From: Candidatus Epulonipiscioides saccharophilum
GTDB taxonomy: Bacteria; Bacillota; Clostridia; Lachnospirales; Cellulosilyticaceae
Assembly: GCA_002007295.1 (NCBI GenBank)
Contig: LNZM01000099.1
Location: 1-64,000 of the forward strand
Direction: 5' to 3'
Length of the DNA stretch: 64,000 nt
In this document: in pieces, positions 54,632 to 63,477 of the stretch
Numbering within the stretch: position 1 is the stretch's first letter
Layout: each line of letters begins with the position of its first letter
Program-made: the position numbers and the translations under genes
Notes under the pieces: generated by a model
Told to the model about the DNA's origin: nothing
Database searches by the model: none
The model's input: the letters and a program-made list of their open reading frames with translations, nothing else

Positions 54632-54912
54632 TTGACAAAGTTAAAATAGGACAGCTTGTTTACTCAAAAGCAGGCAGAGATAAGACTAAACCATTAGTTA
54701 TAATAGAAATTGAGGATGAATATGCGTTTGTGGCAGATGGAAAATATCGAAAAATTGATGCTCCCAAGCGAAAAAAATTAAAACATCTTCAATTTACTAA
54801 TACTAATTTTGCAACTATAAGAAGTAAAATATTTGAAGGTGAATTGATTACCAATAAATTTTTGTGGCACACAATTGATGAGTATTTGAAAGGAGGTTTG
54901 TACGTTGGCTAA
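54628..54912 (+). CDS. KOW-domain RNA-binding protein (L14e/L6e/L27e-like)
   Basis: A 94-residue protein with a KOW-like start ([23 protein letters not shown]) and the segment [20 protein letters not shown]. Such proteins occur between map and infA in many Clostridia and related Gram-positives and resemble eukaryotic/archaeal L14e. The role is unknown; an RNA or ribosome-associated function is inferred from fold and context. It overlaps map by four bases and infA by eight. Confidence 0.85.
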   Translation: MIDKVKIGQLVYSKAGRDKTKPLVIIEIEDEYAFVADGKYRKIDAPKRKKLKHLQFTNTNFATIRSKIFEGELITNKFLWHTIDEYLKGGLYVG

Positions 54913-55123
54913 AAATGATGTTATAGAAGTAGAAGGAACTATATTAGAAAAGTTACCTAATGCTATGTTTAAAGTAGAAATTGAGGGTGGCCATGTTGTA
55001 CTTGGTCATATATCTGGTAAACTTAGAATGAATTTTATAAGGGTTCTGCCAGGAGATAAGGTTACGGTTGAACTTTCGCCGTATGATCTTACAAAAGGAC
55101 GTATTATTTGGCGTTCTAAGTAA
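54905..55123 (+). CDS. infA: Translation initiation factor IF-1
   Basis: 72 residues with [44 protein letters not shown] and [11 protein letters not shown]: the S1-like OB fold of IF-1. It starts at TTG 54905 with AAAGGAGG well placed. The weak start codon and overlap suggest translational coupling to the KOW gene. Confidence 0.96.
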   Translation: MAKNDVIEVEGTILEKLPNAMFKVEIEGGHVVLGHISGKLRMNFIRVLPGDKVTVELSPYDLTKGRIIWRSK

Positions 55124-55140
55124 AGAAAGGAGAACTTAAA

Positions 55141-55254
55141 ATGAAAGTGCGCCCATCTGTAAAAAAGATATGCGAAAAATGCAAGGTAATAAAAAGAAAA
55201 GGCCGAGTGTGTGTTATTTGTGAGAATCCAAAACACAAACAAAAACAAGGCTGA
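55141..55254 (+). CDS. rpmJ: 50S ribosomal protein L36
   Basis: 37 residues: [20 protein letters not shown] then [17 protein letters not shown]. The zinc ligands are Cys11, Cys14, Cys27 and His32 (C+ form). AAAGGAG precedes ATG 55141. The gene lies between infA and rpsM as is standard. Confidence 0.96.
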   Translation: MKVRPSVKKICEKCKVIKRKGRVCVICENPKHKQKQG

Positions 55255-55277
55255 TACTAAAGGAGGTGTAATTTTAG

Positions 55278-55646
55278 ATGGCACGTATAGCAGGTGTTGA
55301 CTTACCAAAAAATAAACGTGTTGAAATTGGACTAACTTATATTTATGGTATAGGCAGACCAAGTTCAAGAAAAATTTTAGCAACAGTTGATATAGATTTT
55401 GATACAAGAGTTAAAGATCTAACTGATGAGCAAGCGGATAAAATAAGAGCAGAAATAGAAAAGACAATGATAGTTGAAGGTGACCTACGTCGAGAAGTTG
55501 CTCTTAATATTAAGCGACTAGTTGAGATTGGTTCTTATAGAGGAATTCGTCATAGAAGAGGATTACCAGTAAGAGGACAAAAGACGAAAACTAATGCAAG
55601 AACAAGAAAAGGACCAAAGAAAACAGTGGCTAATAAGAAAAAATAG
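55278..55646 (+). CDS. rpsM: 30S ribosomal protein S13
   Basis: 122 residues; [24 protein letters not shown] and the basic tail [21 protein letters not shown] contacting P-site tRNA. AAAGGAGG upstream. Confidence 0.98.
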   Translation: MARIAGVDLPKNKRVEIGLTYIYGIGRPSSRKILATVDIDFDTRVKDLTDEQADKIRAEIEKTMIVEGDLRREVALNIKRLVEIGSYRGIRHRRGLPVRGQKTKTNARTRKGPKKTVANKKK

Positions 55647-55670
55647 TCGTTAAATAAAGGAGGGTAAAAG

Positions 55671-56078
55671 ATGGCGGCAGTGAAAAAAAATGCCAAGAAG
55701 TCTACAAATAAGAGACGTCGAGACAGAAAGAATGTAGAAAAAGGGATGGCACATATCCAATCAACGTTTAACAACACAATGGTAACGCTAACAGATGCAA
55801 ATGGAAATGCGCTTTCATGGGCTAGTGCTGGAGGATTAGGATTTAGAGGATCCAGAAAATCCACACCATATGCGGCACAAATGGCAGCTGAAACAGCGGC
55901 AGCGGCGGCGATGGAGTACGGATTAAAGCAAGTTGAAGTAATGGTTAAAGGGCCTGGTTCAGGAAGAGAAGCAGCTATAAGAGCTCTTCAGGCTGCAGGA
56001 TTAGAAGTTACTTTAATAAAGGATGTAACACCGGTTCCTCATAACGGATGTAGACCACCTAAAAGAAGAAGAGTATAA
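55671..56078 (+). CDS. rpsK: 30S ribosomal protein S11
   Basis: 135 residues; [27 protein letters not shown] and [13 protein letters not shown] are diagnostic. It lines the mRNA exit on the 30S platform. In many Clostridia rpsD (S4) follows; here rpoA follows directly, so S4 must be encoded elsewhere. Confidence 0.98.
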   Translation: MAAVKKNAKKSTNKRRRDRKNVEKGMAHIQSTFNNTMVTLTDANGNALSWASAGGLGFRGSRKSTPYAAQMAAETAAAAAMEYGLKQVEVMVKGPGSGREAAIRALQAAGLEVTLIKDVTPVPHNGCRPPKRRRV

Positions 56079-56120
56079 TTTCGCCCCAAAAGGAATTTAT
56101 AATAAAGGAGGGGTTAGTGG

Positions 56121-57080
56121 GTGTTGGAATTCGAAAAACCCAGTATTGAAATAAAAGCCTTATCAGATGATGGTAAGTATGGTTGCTTTGTAATTGAACC
56201 ACTTGAGAGAGGTTATGGGATGACTTTGGGCAATGGCCTAAGAAGAATATTGTTATCTACCTTACCCGGTTCTGCAGTAAGCAATGTTAAATTTGAAGGA
56301 GTACTGCATGAGTTTAGTACTGTGTCTGGAGTAAAAGAAGATGTGTTAGAAATAATACTAAATCTAAAAGGACTATGTATTAGAGACTCAAGTAATACTT
56401 TGGAACCTAAAATAGCATATATAGAAGTTACTGGAGAGGGCATAGTTACTGCAAAAGATATTAAATGTCCATTGGGAGTAGAAATTCTAAATCCTGAAAT
56501 GTATATAGCAACTTTAGATAGCGATAAAAATACTAAATTATATGCTGAGTTAACCATAACAAATGGACGTGGCTATGAAGGTATTAGTAAGCTGAAAAAA
56601 TCTGAACTTCCTATTGGTGTAATACCAGTGGATGCTAGCTATACACCTGTTGAAAGAGTCAATTTTAAAGTGGAAGACACCCGTGTAGGACAACAAACAG
56701 ATTTCGATAGACTGACTCTTGAAGTTTTTACAAAAGGTACTATTCGTCCAGATGAGGCGATAAGTTTAGCCGCTAAAGTACTAAGTGAACATCTAAGTAT
56801 CTTTATTGATCTATCTGAGCATGCTAAACGAGCTGAGATTATGATTACTAAAGAAGATGATACGAAGGAAAAAACTTTAGAAATGACAATAGAAGAGCTA
56901 GACTTGTCCGTTAGATCTTTCAACTGTTTAAAGAGGGCAGGAATAAATAATGTTCAAGACCTTACTAATAAAACAGAGGAAGAAATGATGAAAGTTAGAA
57001 ATTTAGGACGAAAGTCATTAGAAGAAGTATTTAAAAAACTGGAGGATCTAGGTCTTACTCTTAGGCCTACAGAAGAGTAA
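56121..57080 (+). CDS. rpoA: DNA-directed RNA polymerase subunit alpha
   Basis: 319 residues. The N-terminal assembly domain has [28 protein letters not shown] and [23 protein letters not shown]. The C-terminal domain that binds UP elements and activators is present ([22 protein letters not shown]). The start is GTG 56121, or the next codon TTG, after AAAGGAGGGG. Confidence 0.97.
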   Translation: MLEFEKPSIEIKALSDDGKYGCFVIEPLERGYGMTLGNGLRRILLSTLPGSAVSNVKFEGVLHEFSTVSGVKEDVLEIILNLKGLCIRDSSNTLEPKIAYIEVTGEGIVTAKDIKCPLGVEILNPEMYIATLDSDKNTKLYAELTITNGRGYEGISKLKKSELPIGVIPVDASYTPVERVNFKVEDTRVGQQTDFDRLTLEVFTKGTIRPDEAISLAAKVLSEHLSIFIDLSEHAKRAEIMITKEDDTKEKTLEMTIEELDLSVRSFNCLKRAGINNVQDLTNKTEEEMMKVRNLGRKSLEEVFKKLEDLGLTLRPTEE

Positions 57081-57107
57081 CAAAAGAAAAAGGAGGGAAA
57101 ATCAGAA

Positions 57108-57638
57108 ATGTCACAAAGAAAATTAGGACGTTACGCATCTGCTAGAAAAGCTTTACTTCGTAACCAAGTAACAAATCTTTTGTATCATGGTAAGATCAAA
57201 ACAACAGAAGCTAAAGCTAAAGAAATTAGAAAGATAGCAGAAAAAATTATAGCGATGGGCGTTCGTGAACACGATAATTATGAAGAAATAACAGTAACTG
57301 CTAAAGTCCCTAAAAAAGATAAAGAGGGCAGACGTATTAGAGTAGAAAATCCTGAAACTAATAAAAGAGAAACACAATACGAAGAAATTCAAAAAACAAT
57401 TAAAAAAGATAGTCCAACAAGACTGCATGCAAGAAGACAAATGCTTAAGTTTTTATACCCTGTAACAGAGGTAGAAAAAATGAGAAAGCGTAAAGCAGTG
57501 AAAGTGGACATGGTAGATAAAATATTCAGCGAGATAGCACCGAAATACACCGATAGAAATGGTGGTTATACTAGAATAACTAAGTTAGGTGCAAGAAAAG
57601 GTGATGCGGCTCCTGAAGTAATAATAGAATTAATTTAG
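57108..57638 (+). CDS. rplQ: 50S ribosomal protein L17, with internal extension
   Basis: 176 residues, against about 120-130 in many bacteria. The L17 signatures are RKLGRYASARKALLRNQVTNLL at the start, RLHARRQMLKFLYP in the middle and GGYTRITKLGARKGDAAPEVIIEL at the end. A roughly 50-residue charged insert (about 55-105, containing EEITVTAKVPKKDKEGRR and ENPETNKRETQYEEI) accounts for the extra length; such inserts are known in some Clostridia. Last gene of the operon. Confidence 0.95.
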   Translation: MSQRKLGRYASARKALLRNQVTNLLYHGKIKTTEAKAKEIRKIAEKIIAMGVREHDNYEEITVTAKVPKKDKEGRRIRVENPETNKRETQYEEIQKTIKKDSPTRLHARRQMLKFLYPVTEVEKMRKRKAVKVDMVDKIFSEIAPKYTDRNGGYTRITKLGARKGDAAPEVIIELI

Positions 57639-57644
57639 TTTAAA

Positions 57645-57690
57645 AGGCTTCATTTCCTTTATGTATAATCTGGGGAATGGGCTTTTTTTT
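57645..57690 (+). terminator. Terminator of the ribosomal operon
   Basis: CATTTCC / GGGGAATG stem (57651-57657, 57672-57679) extended by G-T pairs, followed by CTTTTTTTT. Confidence 0.75.
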
Positions 57691-57752
57691 ATATAAAAAA
57701 TTTCATCAAATTTAAAAAGTAAGCCCTTGCGTTTATATGTAGAGTAATGGAC

Positions 57753-57782
57753 GAAAAAAAAGCAGGTATATTTCAACCTACT
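57753..57782 (-). terminator. Terminator of the msmX-like gene
   Basis: On the minus strand AGTAGGT / ACCTGCT form a 7-bp stem with an 8-base loop, followed by eight T. Confidence 0.8.
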
Positions 57783-57806
57783 CTCTTGTTTCGAACAAAT
57801 TATTAA

Positions 57807-58919
57807 TTAATTAGAAATAGTTAATTCAGTTTCGATGTCAAATAAGTGAATTTTCTCTTTATCAAATCCAAGTCTTACAGTACTTCCTGGTTCAGCTTTA
57901 CATGAAGGGTCAACTCTACCAGTCATGTTAACGCCTTCACATACCATGTAAAGGAATGTCTCAGAACCAAGTTGCTCTGTAACCTCAACTTGAGCTTTTA
58001 CTTCTGAATATTTTTCTATTTCATACTCAGGAACTGTATCCATGTCAGCAGTATGCTCTGGTCTGATACCTAACATAATAGTTTTTTCTAAATATGGCTC
58101 TAACTTAGAAGTTTTGCTTGAAGGAAGAACTACTTTTGACTTACCAAAAGTTAATACATAGTCGTCGCCTTCTTTGCTAACTGCTGTTTCAATAAAGTTC
58201 ATTTGAGGAGATCCGATGAATCCTGCAACGAATAAGTTGTTTGGTTTAGAATAAAGTGTACCAGGAGTATCTACTTGCTTAATGATACCATCTTTCATAA
58301 CAACGATACGAGTACCTAGTGTCATCGCCTCTACCTGGTCGTGTGTAACGTAGATAAATGTTGTTTGAAGTTTTTGATGTAATTTAGAGATCTCTGTTCT
58401 CATCTGAACACGAAGCTTGGCATCAAGGTTTGATAAAGGCTCATCCATAAGGAAAACTTTTGGCTCACGAACGATCGCACGACCCATTGCTACCCTTTGT
58501 CTTTGACCACCAGAAAGAGCTTTAGGTTTTCTATCTAAACATGCTTCTATATCTAGGATTCTGGCTGCTTCACGAACACGCTTATCAATTTCTGCTTTTG
58601 GAGTTTTTCTAAGCTTAAGACCGAATGCCATATTGTCATAAACTGTCATATGGGGATAAAGTGCATAGTTTTGGAAAACCATTGCGATATCTCTATCTTT
58701 TGGAGCAACGTCGTTACATTGCTTAGTTCCGATATATAATTCGCCTTCAGAAATTTCTTCAAGACCAGCGATCATACGTAACGTAGTAGATTTTCCACAT
58801 CCGGATGGTCCTACAAAGATTACAAACTCTTTATCTGCTATCTCAAGAGAAAAATCTTTTACCGCTGTAAAACCATTGGGATACACCTTATAAATATTTT
58901 TTAAACTTAATCCTGCCAT
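57807..58919 (-). CDS. Carbohydrate ABC transporter ATPase (MsmX/UgpC family)
   Basis: A 370-residue ATPase of the MalK/MsmX type that energises sugar importers, often several different ones. Walker A GPSGCGKST, Q-loop VFQNYALYPHMT, signature LSGGQRQR, Walker B VFLMDEPLSNLD and the His of VTHDQVEA are present. A C-terminal TOBE/MalK regulatory domain follows (LGIRPEH at about 281). I start it at ATG 58919 (MAGLSLKNIYK) with AGGGAGGA upstream. It stands alone with its own terminator, consistent with a shared multi-task ATPase. Confidence 0.92.
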   Translation of the reverse strand: MAGLSLKNIYKVYPNGFTAVKDFSLEIADKEFVIFVGPSGCGKSTTLRMIAGLEEISEGELYIGTKQCNDVAPKDRDIAMVFQNYALYPHMTVYDNMAFGLKLRKTPKAEIDKRVREAARILDIEACLDRKPKALSGGQRQRVAMGRAIVREPKVFLMDEPLSNLDAKLRVQMRTEISKLHQKLQTTFIYVTHDQVEAMTLGTRIVVMKDGIIKQVDTPGTLYSKPNNLFVAGFIGSPQMNFIETAVSKEGDDYVLTFGKSKVVLPSSKTSKLEPYLEKTIMLGIRPEHTADMDTVPEYEIEKYSEVKAQVEVTEQLGSETFLYMVCEGVNMTGRVDPSCKAEPGSTVRLGFDKEKIHLFDIETELTISN

Positions 58920-59324
58920 TTTAAATTCCTCCCTAATCAATTTTTTATATTGCAAGTATAGCATCTTTTTTCAAGCATTACTATTCGCTTTTTTTATGAA
59001 AAAAAATCAGTTTTTTTGGTAATTATTGATACTCACATAAAAAACATGTAACAAATTTACTGCTTAAATTGTATTCCTGGATAAAGACAAGATATATTTT
59101 TAGATATGCCTAAAAATTCAATAAATTATATTATATGTTTTTTTAGAGATTTGGCATGGTATGAAGTTCACATCATAGGAAAAAAGTAAAAAAATTAGCA
59201 TATATTTATAAAATACATTGTGATAAGGAAGGATTTTTTAGATATAAATACTTGAAAATAAAAAAATATACAAAAAAAAAGTTTCAAAAAAGGAAAAGGA
59301 AGATTTTAATAAAACATATATTAT
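58920..59324. other. AT-rich intergenic region
   Basis: I see no gene. It should hold the promoter of the minus-strand ABC ATPase; TTGAAA and TATAAA-like words are present on the minus strand near 58945-58970, but the spacing (19) is poor. Confidence 0.35.
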
Positions 59325-60059
59325 TTATTTCAAATTTGATATTTTAACATAAAAAGTTTTTAATAAAAAGAGAGGAAGGTTTAGCATGCGTTTTGCTCGA
59401 GTAGGATCTGTAATCAATCTATAAAACCATTCAAGGCCGAAACGTCTAAAGCATTTTGGAGCACGTTTTACTTTATTGGCCATAACATCTAAGCTACCAC
59501 CTGCGCCAATAGCTAATTTAATATGAGAAAATTCTTTCCTATATTTGGATATAAAAAATTCTTGTTGGGGAGATCCGAGGCCTACGATAAGGACGTTAGC
59601 TTCAGAATTATTTATATCTTTTATAATGGATTTTATATCACTCTCTTGAAAGAAACCATGATGGTAACCGGTTACTGCTATGTTTGGATACTTTAATTGC
59701 ATTTGTTTAGTAGCTTCTTTAGCTACACCAATTTGACCACCTAAAAAATAAAATTTGTACGAACCATATTTCATGATATTTTGAATTAGATCATAACCAG
59801 TAACTCTGGATAAATTATAGCCGTACAAAATTTTAGAAGCTATGACAAGACCGATACCATCCGGAATAACCATGTCAGCAGAATTTAATATAGAGAGTAA
59901 ATTAGGATCTTGCGAAGCGTTTATGATCATTTCTGGATTTGGGGTACAAATCATGCGTAAATGTTTAGATTTTAATAAAAATTTTTTACTTACATAAACT
60001 GCTTGTTTCATATTTATGGTGTCGACTAATACACCGAGTATATCAATTTGTTTTCTCAA
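59325..60059 (-). CDS. WecG/TagA/CpsF family glycosyltransferase
   Basis: A 244-residue membrane-associated GT26 enzyme. TagA members add N-acetylmannosamine to the lipid-linked GlcNAc in wall teichoic acid or secondary wall polymer synthesis. Signatures are CTPNPEMIINA, MVIPDGIGLV with the catalytic Asp, VTGYDLI, and LGSPQQEFFI with GAGGSLDVMANKVKRAP. It starts at TTG 60059 with GGAGC upstream and is the last gene of the minus-strand polymer cluster. Confidence 0.9.
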   Translation of the reverse strand: MRKQIDILGVLVDTINMKQAVYVSKKFLLKSKHLRMICTPNPEMIINASQDPNLLSILNSADMVIPDGIGLVIASKILYGYNLSRVTGYDLIQNIMKYGSYKFYFLGGQIGVAKEATKQMQLKYPNIAVTGYHHGFFQESDIKSIIKDINNSEANVLIVGLGSPQQEFFISKYRKEFSHIKLAIGAGGSLDVMANKVKRAPKCFRRFGLEWFYRLITDPTRAKRMLNLPLFLLKTFYVKISNLK

Positions 60060-60091
60060 TTTATATGCAGCTCCAATCTAGGTTTAAATAT

Positions 60092-61174
60092 TTAATAATC
60101 TAATAATAGTTTCCTTATATAATGAATGGGTTTTTGGATATCTTTGATATCGATAAGATCAATTAATTTATTTCGCTCAGACTCTAAATTTTCGATAACA
60201 TAATCTACATGAAGTTTTAAGGCGGAAAAGGAAATATCCTCAATTTTAATTTGGTGATCTATATGCAACTCATTCATGATATTTTCGATTTTAGGATCGT
60301 ACGACAAAGCAATGGCTGGAGTGTTAGCGATGATGGCCATAATTAAACTATGCAGACGCATACCGATGATGAATTCGAAATTAGCGGTAAAGGCCAAAGT
60401 TTCACTAATAGTAAGAGGGCGTTCTATGACAGTTATATTATTATTTTTAAGGCTAGTAGCTATTTGGCGAGCAATTTGAGTATCCTGTATGGGCTGCATA
60501 GAAATAAAATATATTTTATAATCTAAGGAAAGCAAGTAGGCGGATATTTGAGTGATAACTTTTATAATTTGGGCTTGATTTTTCCAAGGACGAATATAGA
60601 TGCCAACAGTTTTTTTATAGCGAATTTCTTTTTTTATTTGAAAAGTAAGGGTGTGATCTAATTTTAAGGCAAAAACGGGATCTGGAGATATTTCGATGTT
60701 TGTTTTTATGGCCATACTTTCTAAGAATAGCTTAGACTTTTTATCTCGGACGAAAATATAATTTACTTTATTAGCGATATACCTAATTAAATGTTTATTT
60801 ATTATATGATTAACAGGGCCAATACCCTGAGAATAGAAGACGACCTTTTTTCTAAAAAGAATGCCTAGTTGGGCAATGAATAGATAATATGGTATTGTCT
60901 TAAGACTAGTTACATCTTGTAAGAGACTTCCACCTCCACTAATTAGAAGATCACAGCTTTTTATAGCATTTATAATAGAGTGCGGGTTAAATCGATTTAC
61001 TGCTTTTACTTTATATGCTAAAGCAGTTGACTCAGGATCATTGGACAATACAATAATCTCTATAGATTTTATGTTGGCTTTCAACATGTTTATTATGGCA
61101 AAAAGAATTGCCTCGTCACCCGTATTATCAAAACCATAATAACCGGATATTACTACTCGTGTTTTTTTATCCAT
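60092..61174 (-). CDS. csaB: Polysaccharide pyruvyl transferase CsaB
   Basis: This 360-residue enzyme transfers pyruvate from phosphoenolpyruvate to a wall polysaccharide, creating the ketal that SLH-domain surface proteins bind. The start VVISGYYGFDNTGDEAIL, then SGGGSLLQDVTS, SQGIGPVNH and FIIGMRLHSLIMA match the family. It overlaps the upstream DUF5693 gene by 22 bases (AGGGTGATG ribosome-binding region). Together with WecG/TagA it points to a pyruvylated secondary cell wall polymer and SLH-anchored surface proteins. Confidence 0.9.
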   Translation of the reverse strand: MDKKTRVVISGYYGFDNTGDEAILFAIINMLKANIKSIEIIVLSNDPESTALAYKVKAVNRFNPHSIINAIKSCDLLISGGGSLLQDVTSLKTIPYYLFIAQLGILFRKKVVFYSQGIGPVNHIINKHLIRYIANKVNYIFVRDKKSKLFLESMAIKTNIEISPDPVFALKLDHTLTFQIKKEIRYKKTVGIYIRPWKNQAQIIKVITQISAYLLSLDYKIYFISMQPIQDTQIARQIATSLKNNNITVIERPLTISETLAFTANFEFIIGMRLHSLIMAIIANTPAIALSYDPKIENIMNELHIDHQIKIEDISFSALKLHVDYVIENLESERNKLIDLIDIKDIQKPIHYIRKLLLDY

Positions 61175-62526
61175 TGGTTCATCACCCTAAAAATTAGTAT
61201 TAAAATTATTCCTAGTAATCCCCCAAAAAATATCCCAATGATTGTTCTGTGTAAAGAAACTATAAAAGGGGTGTGAAGGTGCATAAACGTATTTATAATT
61301 GATACTTGGCCTATGGTACCTATAACTAAACCAAGATATTTAGCTTTCTTATAATATAAGCCACATATTAATGCTGGGTGCCCTATAAGAATCTCTTTTG
61401 TTCTAGGCCGAATACCAAATAAAAGATCTAAATATTGTCTGATGTTTTGCTCTAAAAGAGTAATTTGCGAATTGCCAGTTCTAATTATAAATAAATATAA
61501 TATAATACCGGCTATTAATGTTAACGAAATTAGTAAAAGCCAATTTTTTTTAAAATAATTTATAAAAATATACAAAGTCAAAGTCTGCTTTATATTTTGT
61601 ATATAACTATTTGTTTTTACACTTCTATATAAGGCTATTATGGCTATTAAAAAAATTGGTAAAATATATGCAACCTTAACGCCTCTGAAAGAATTAATGC
61701 CAAGTCTAAAGTTAGCAAAGTTTAATATGCAACTAATAGCGATAGCCCCTAAAGTTGTTGTAGAACAAATTTTTAAAAAATATATTATAGCATAACTATT
61801 TTTTATATTACCAAATGCAATTTTATATATAACTAAGACAGGCCAGATTATGGCTAGTAACAATGCTATACCTTGTAAAAAGGAAATTATCAAATTACTT
61901 CTAATCAATGTAGCTCGGATAGAATGTAGGCCATGTGAGGATAAATAGAAGCCGTTGTTGGTAACGTCATTTATAAATAACTTTATATCCGTTTTTAGAG
62001 AATCAACACCAGATTGATCTAAGGTAAAAATGAATATTCTATTAGTCCGTTCTTCTAAGGCTAATTTATATCTATTGACTCGGTTTGGGGTAGAAATGTT
62101 TTTTACGGTTGCATCTGTAAATAATCTAGCATATTTGAAATTGGCGGGATAAGGTATTTGAGTAAAGAACTCAACTAAGCATACACCGTAATGCATGGCC
62201 CAATCATTTTTTATAGTATTTTCAAAAAATACATGAGAAAAATTATCTCGGTATTCAAAGGATTCATTATTTATAATTGGAATTATATTTAAGTTAGTAA
62301 AATTTTTATCCAAGTCTTGAGGCTTAGCAGCAATAGTTGTGATGCCCAAGTTTTTAAATTCATCTATCACTTTTGAAATGGCTATATCCTGTTGCTTAGA
62401 AATAAGAAGTAAGTCTTCGTATCGGACGGCGATCTCAATAGCTTTATTTTGATATTCATCTGTTATCCTAATTAAGGTGGAGATAGTACAACATAAGATA
62501 ATTAATGTAATAAACAGTTTTTTCAT
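61153..62526 (-). CDS. DUF5693 family membrane protein
   Basis: A 457-residue protein with an N-terminal membrane helix (residues 3-18), an extracellular domain of about 200 residues and about eight membrane helices in the C-terminal half. The motif RPRTKEILIGHPAL is characteristic of DUF5693. Its regular neighbours in Clostridia are csaB and PelF-like genes, so a role in polymer assembly or export is inferred; no activity is known. ATG 62526 is used; a TTG at 62544 would add six residues. Neither has a good Shine-Dalgarno, suggesting coupling to the preceding gene, which ends at 62531. Confidence 0.8.
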   Translation of the reverse strand: MKKLFITLIILCCTISTLIRITDEYQNKAIEIAVRYEDLLLISKQQDIAISKVIDEFKNLGITTIAAKPQDLDKNFTNLNIIPIINNESFEYRDNFSHVFFENTIKNDWAMHYGVCLVEFFTQIPYPANFKYARLFTDATVKNISTPNRVNRYKLALEERTNRIFIFTLDQSGVDSLKTDIKLFINDVTNNGFYLSSHGLHSIRATLIRSNLIISFLQGIALLLAIIWPVLVIYKIAFGNIKNSYAIIYFLKICSTTTLGAIAISCILNFANFRLGINSFRGVKVAYILPIFLIAIIALYRSVKTNSYIQNIKQTLTLYIFINYFKKNWLLLISLTLIAGIILYLFIIRTGNSQITLLEQNIRQYLDLLFGIRPRTKEILIGHPALICGLYYKKAKYLGLVIGTIGQVSIINTFMHLHTPFIVSLHRTIIGIFFGGLLGIILILIFRVMNQWIKKHE

Positions 62527-62530
62527 ACAA

Positions 62531-63013
62531 TCAGTCGAACACAATAATGGATACGATTTCTGAACTATTAACGTTTACCCATTTTGTGTACCAAGCTAAA
62601 TGAGCACCTAAATATAATTCGGTGCCACAACTTCCGACCATGAGCATATCACTTTCTCGGCCGTCGGTTCTAATTGTAATATAAACTTCGTATTTATCTG
62701 GTGCTTCTAATTTATATTGGGTTCCGTCATTTAAGACTTCGATATCGGTGAAAGGCTTAGTGTAAACATCAACAACCTGGCCCATAAAGGCCCCATTAGA
62801 AGTGTAGGCAGGTCCGAATTTTTCTAAAGCACGAACTGTATAATCACGGACATCCCTAACAACAACAGTATATTCTATAGTCTTCGGAGTATTAATTGCT
62901 TGGATATCATCCGAAGAAAAAAAAGGAACGAATCTAATTATAACACCAACAAAAAAGGCTAGGATTAAAACGCAAATTAAAATGTCTACTATATTATACT
63001 TATTTGATTTCAT
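62531..63013 (-). CDS. DUF4330 family protein (second copy)
   Basis: 160 residues with one N-terminal membrane helix (about 8-27, after NKYNIVDILI) and an extracytoplasmic beta-rich domain with YTVVVRDVRDYTVRAL and GQVVDVYTKPFTD. It ends GAHLAWYTKWVNVNSSEIVSIIVFD. Function unknown. It is a paralogue of the gene just upstream and overlaps it by 14 bases. Confidence 0.75.
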   Translation of the reverse strand: MKSNKYNIVDILICVLILAFFVGVIIRFVPFFSSDDIQAINTPKTIEYTVVVRDVRDYTVRALEKFGPAYTSNGAFMGQVVDVYTKPFTDIEVLNDGTQYKLEAPDKYEVYITIRTDGRESDMLMVGSCGTELYLGAHLAWYTKWVNVNSSEIVSIIVFD

Positions 63014-63476
63014 CGGATAAGACCTCCATTTCTAAAATATGTGCTTTTGAATTATATTCTTTAGCTTTTATAAAAAGAGGTGATCCAACCTTTAAGGAAA
63101 TATCACCGATAGTGAAATGATCTTCTATTTCGATGGCATCGACTAATATAGTGATGTAAGCGTTATATTTTCCGGAAATACTATCTACCATTTTATAAGC
63201 TTTTAGAGTTTTATCAAAGACCCTGATTTGGGTGACTTCCAAATCCACATTTGTGATAATACCTTTATAAACGTTGTCGACGCTTAAAAAAACTTCGCCA
63301 GGTTTTATTTCATCTAAAATAAATGTATCATTAGCAGCGATTTCCACTAAAAGTTCTAACTGGACAGTCTTTGGTTTAATATTTAGTGAGCCGTGATTTA
63401 ATATAGCAACACTAAGTAAAATAAAAAAAATAATAACAGCTATTATGAGAAAGTCAAGTATATTAAATTTTTTCAA
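63000..63476 (-). CDS. DUF4330 family protein (first copy)
   Basis: 158 residues: one N-terminal membrane helix after KKFNILDFLIIAVIIFF, then an exported domain with VQLELLVEIAANDTF, VDNVYKGIITNVDLEV and ITILVDAIEIEDHFTIG. The layout matches its downstream paralogue. I start it at TTG 63476, which has AGGGAG nine bases upstream and follows the glycosyltransferase stop directly. The upstream ATG at 63533 would overlap that gene by 56 bases. Function unknown, presumably accessory to polymer synthesis. Confidence 0.7.
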   Translation of the reverse strand: MKKFNILDFLIIAVIIFFILLSVAILNHGSLNIKPKTVQLELLVEIAANDTFILDEIKPGEVFLSVDNVYKGIITNVDLEVTQIRVFDKTLKAYKMVDSISGKYNAYITILVDAIEIEDHFTIGDISLKVGSPLFIKAKEYNSKAHILEMEVLSDEIK

Positions 63477-63477
63477 G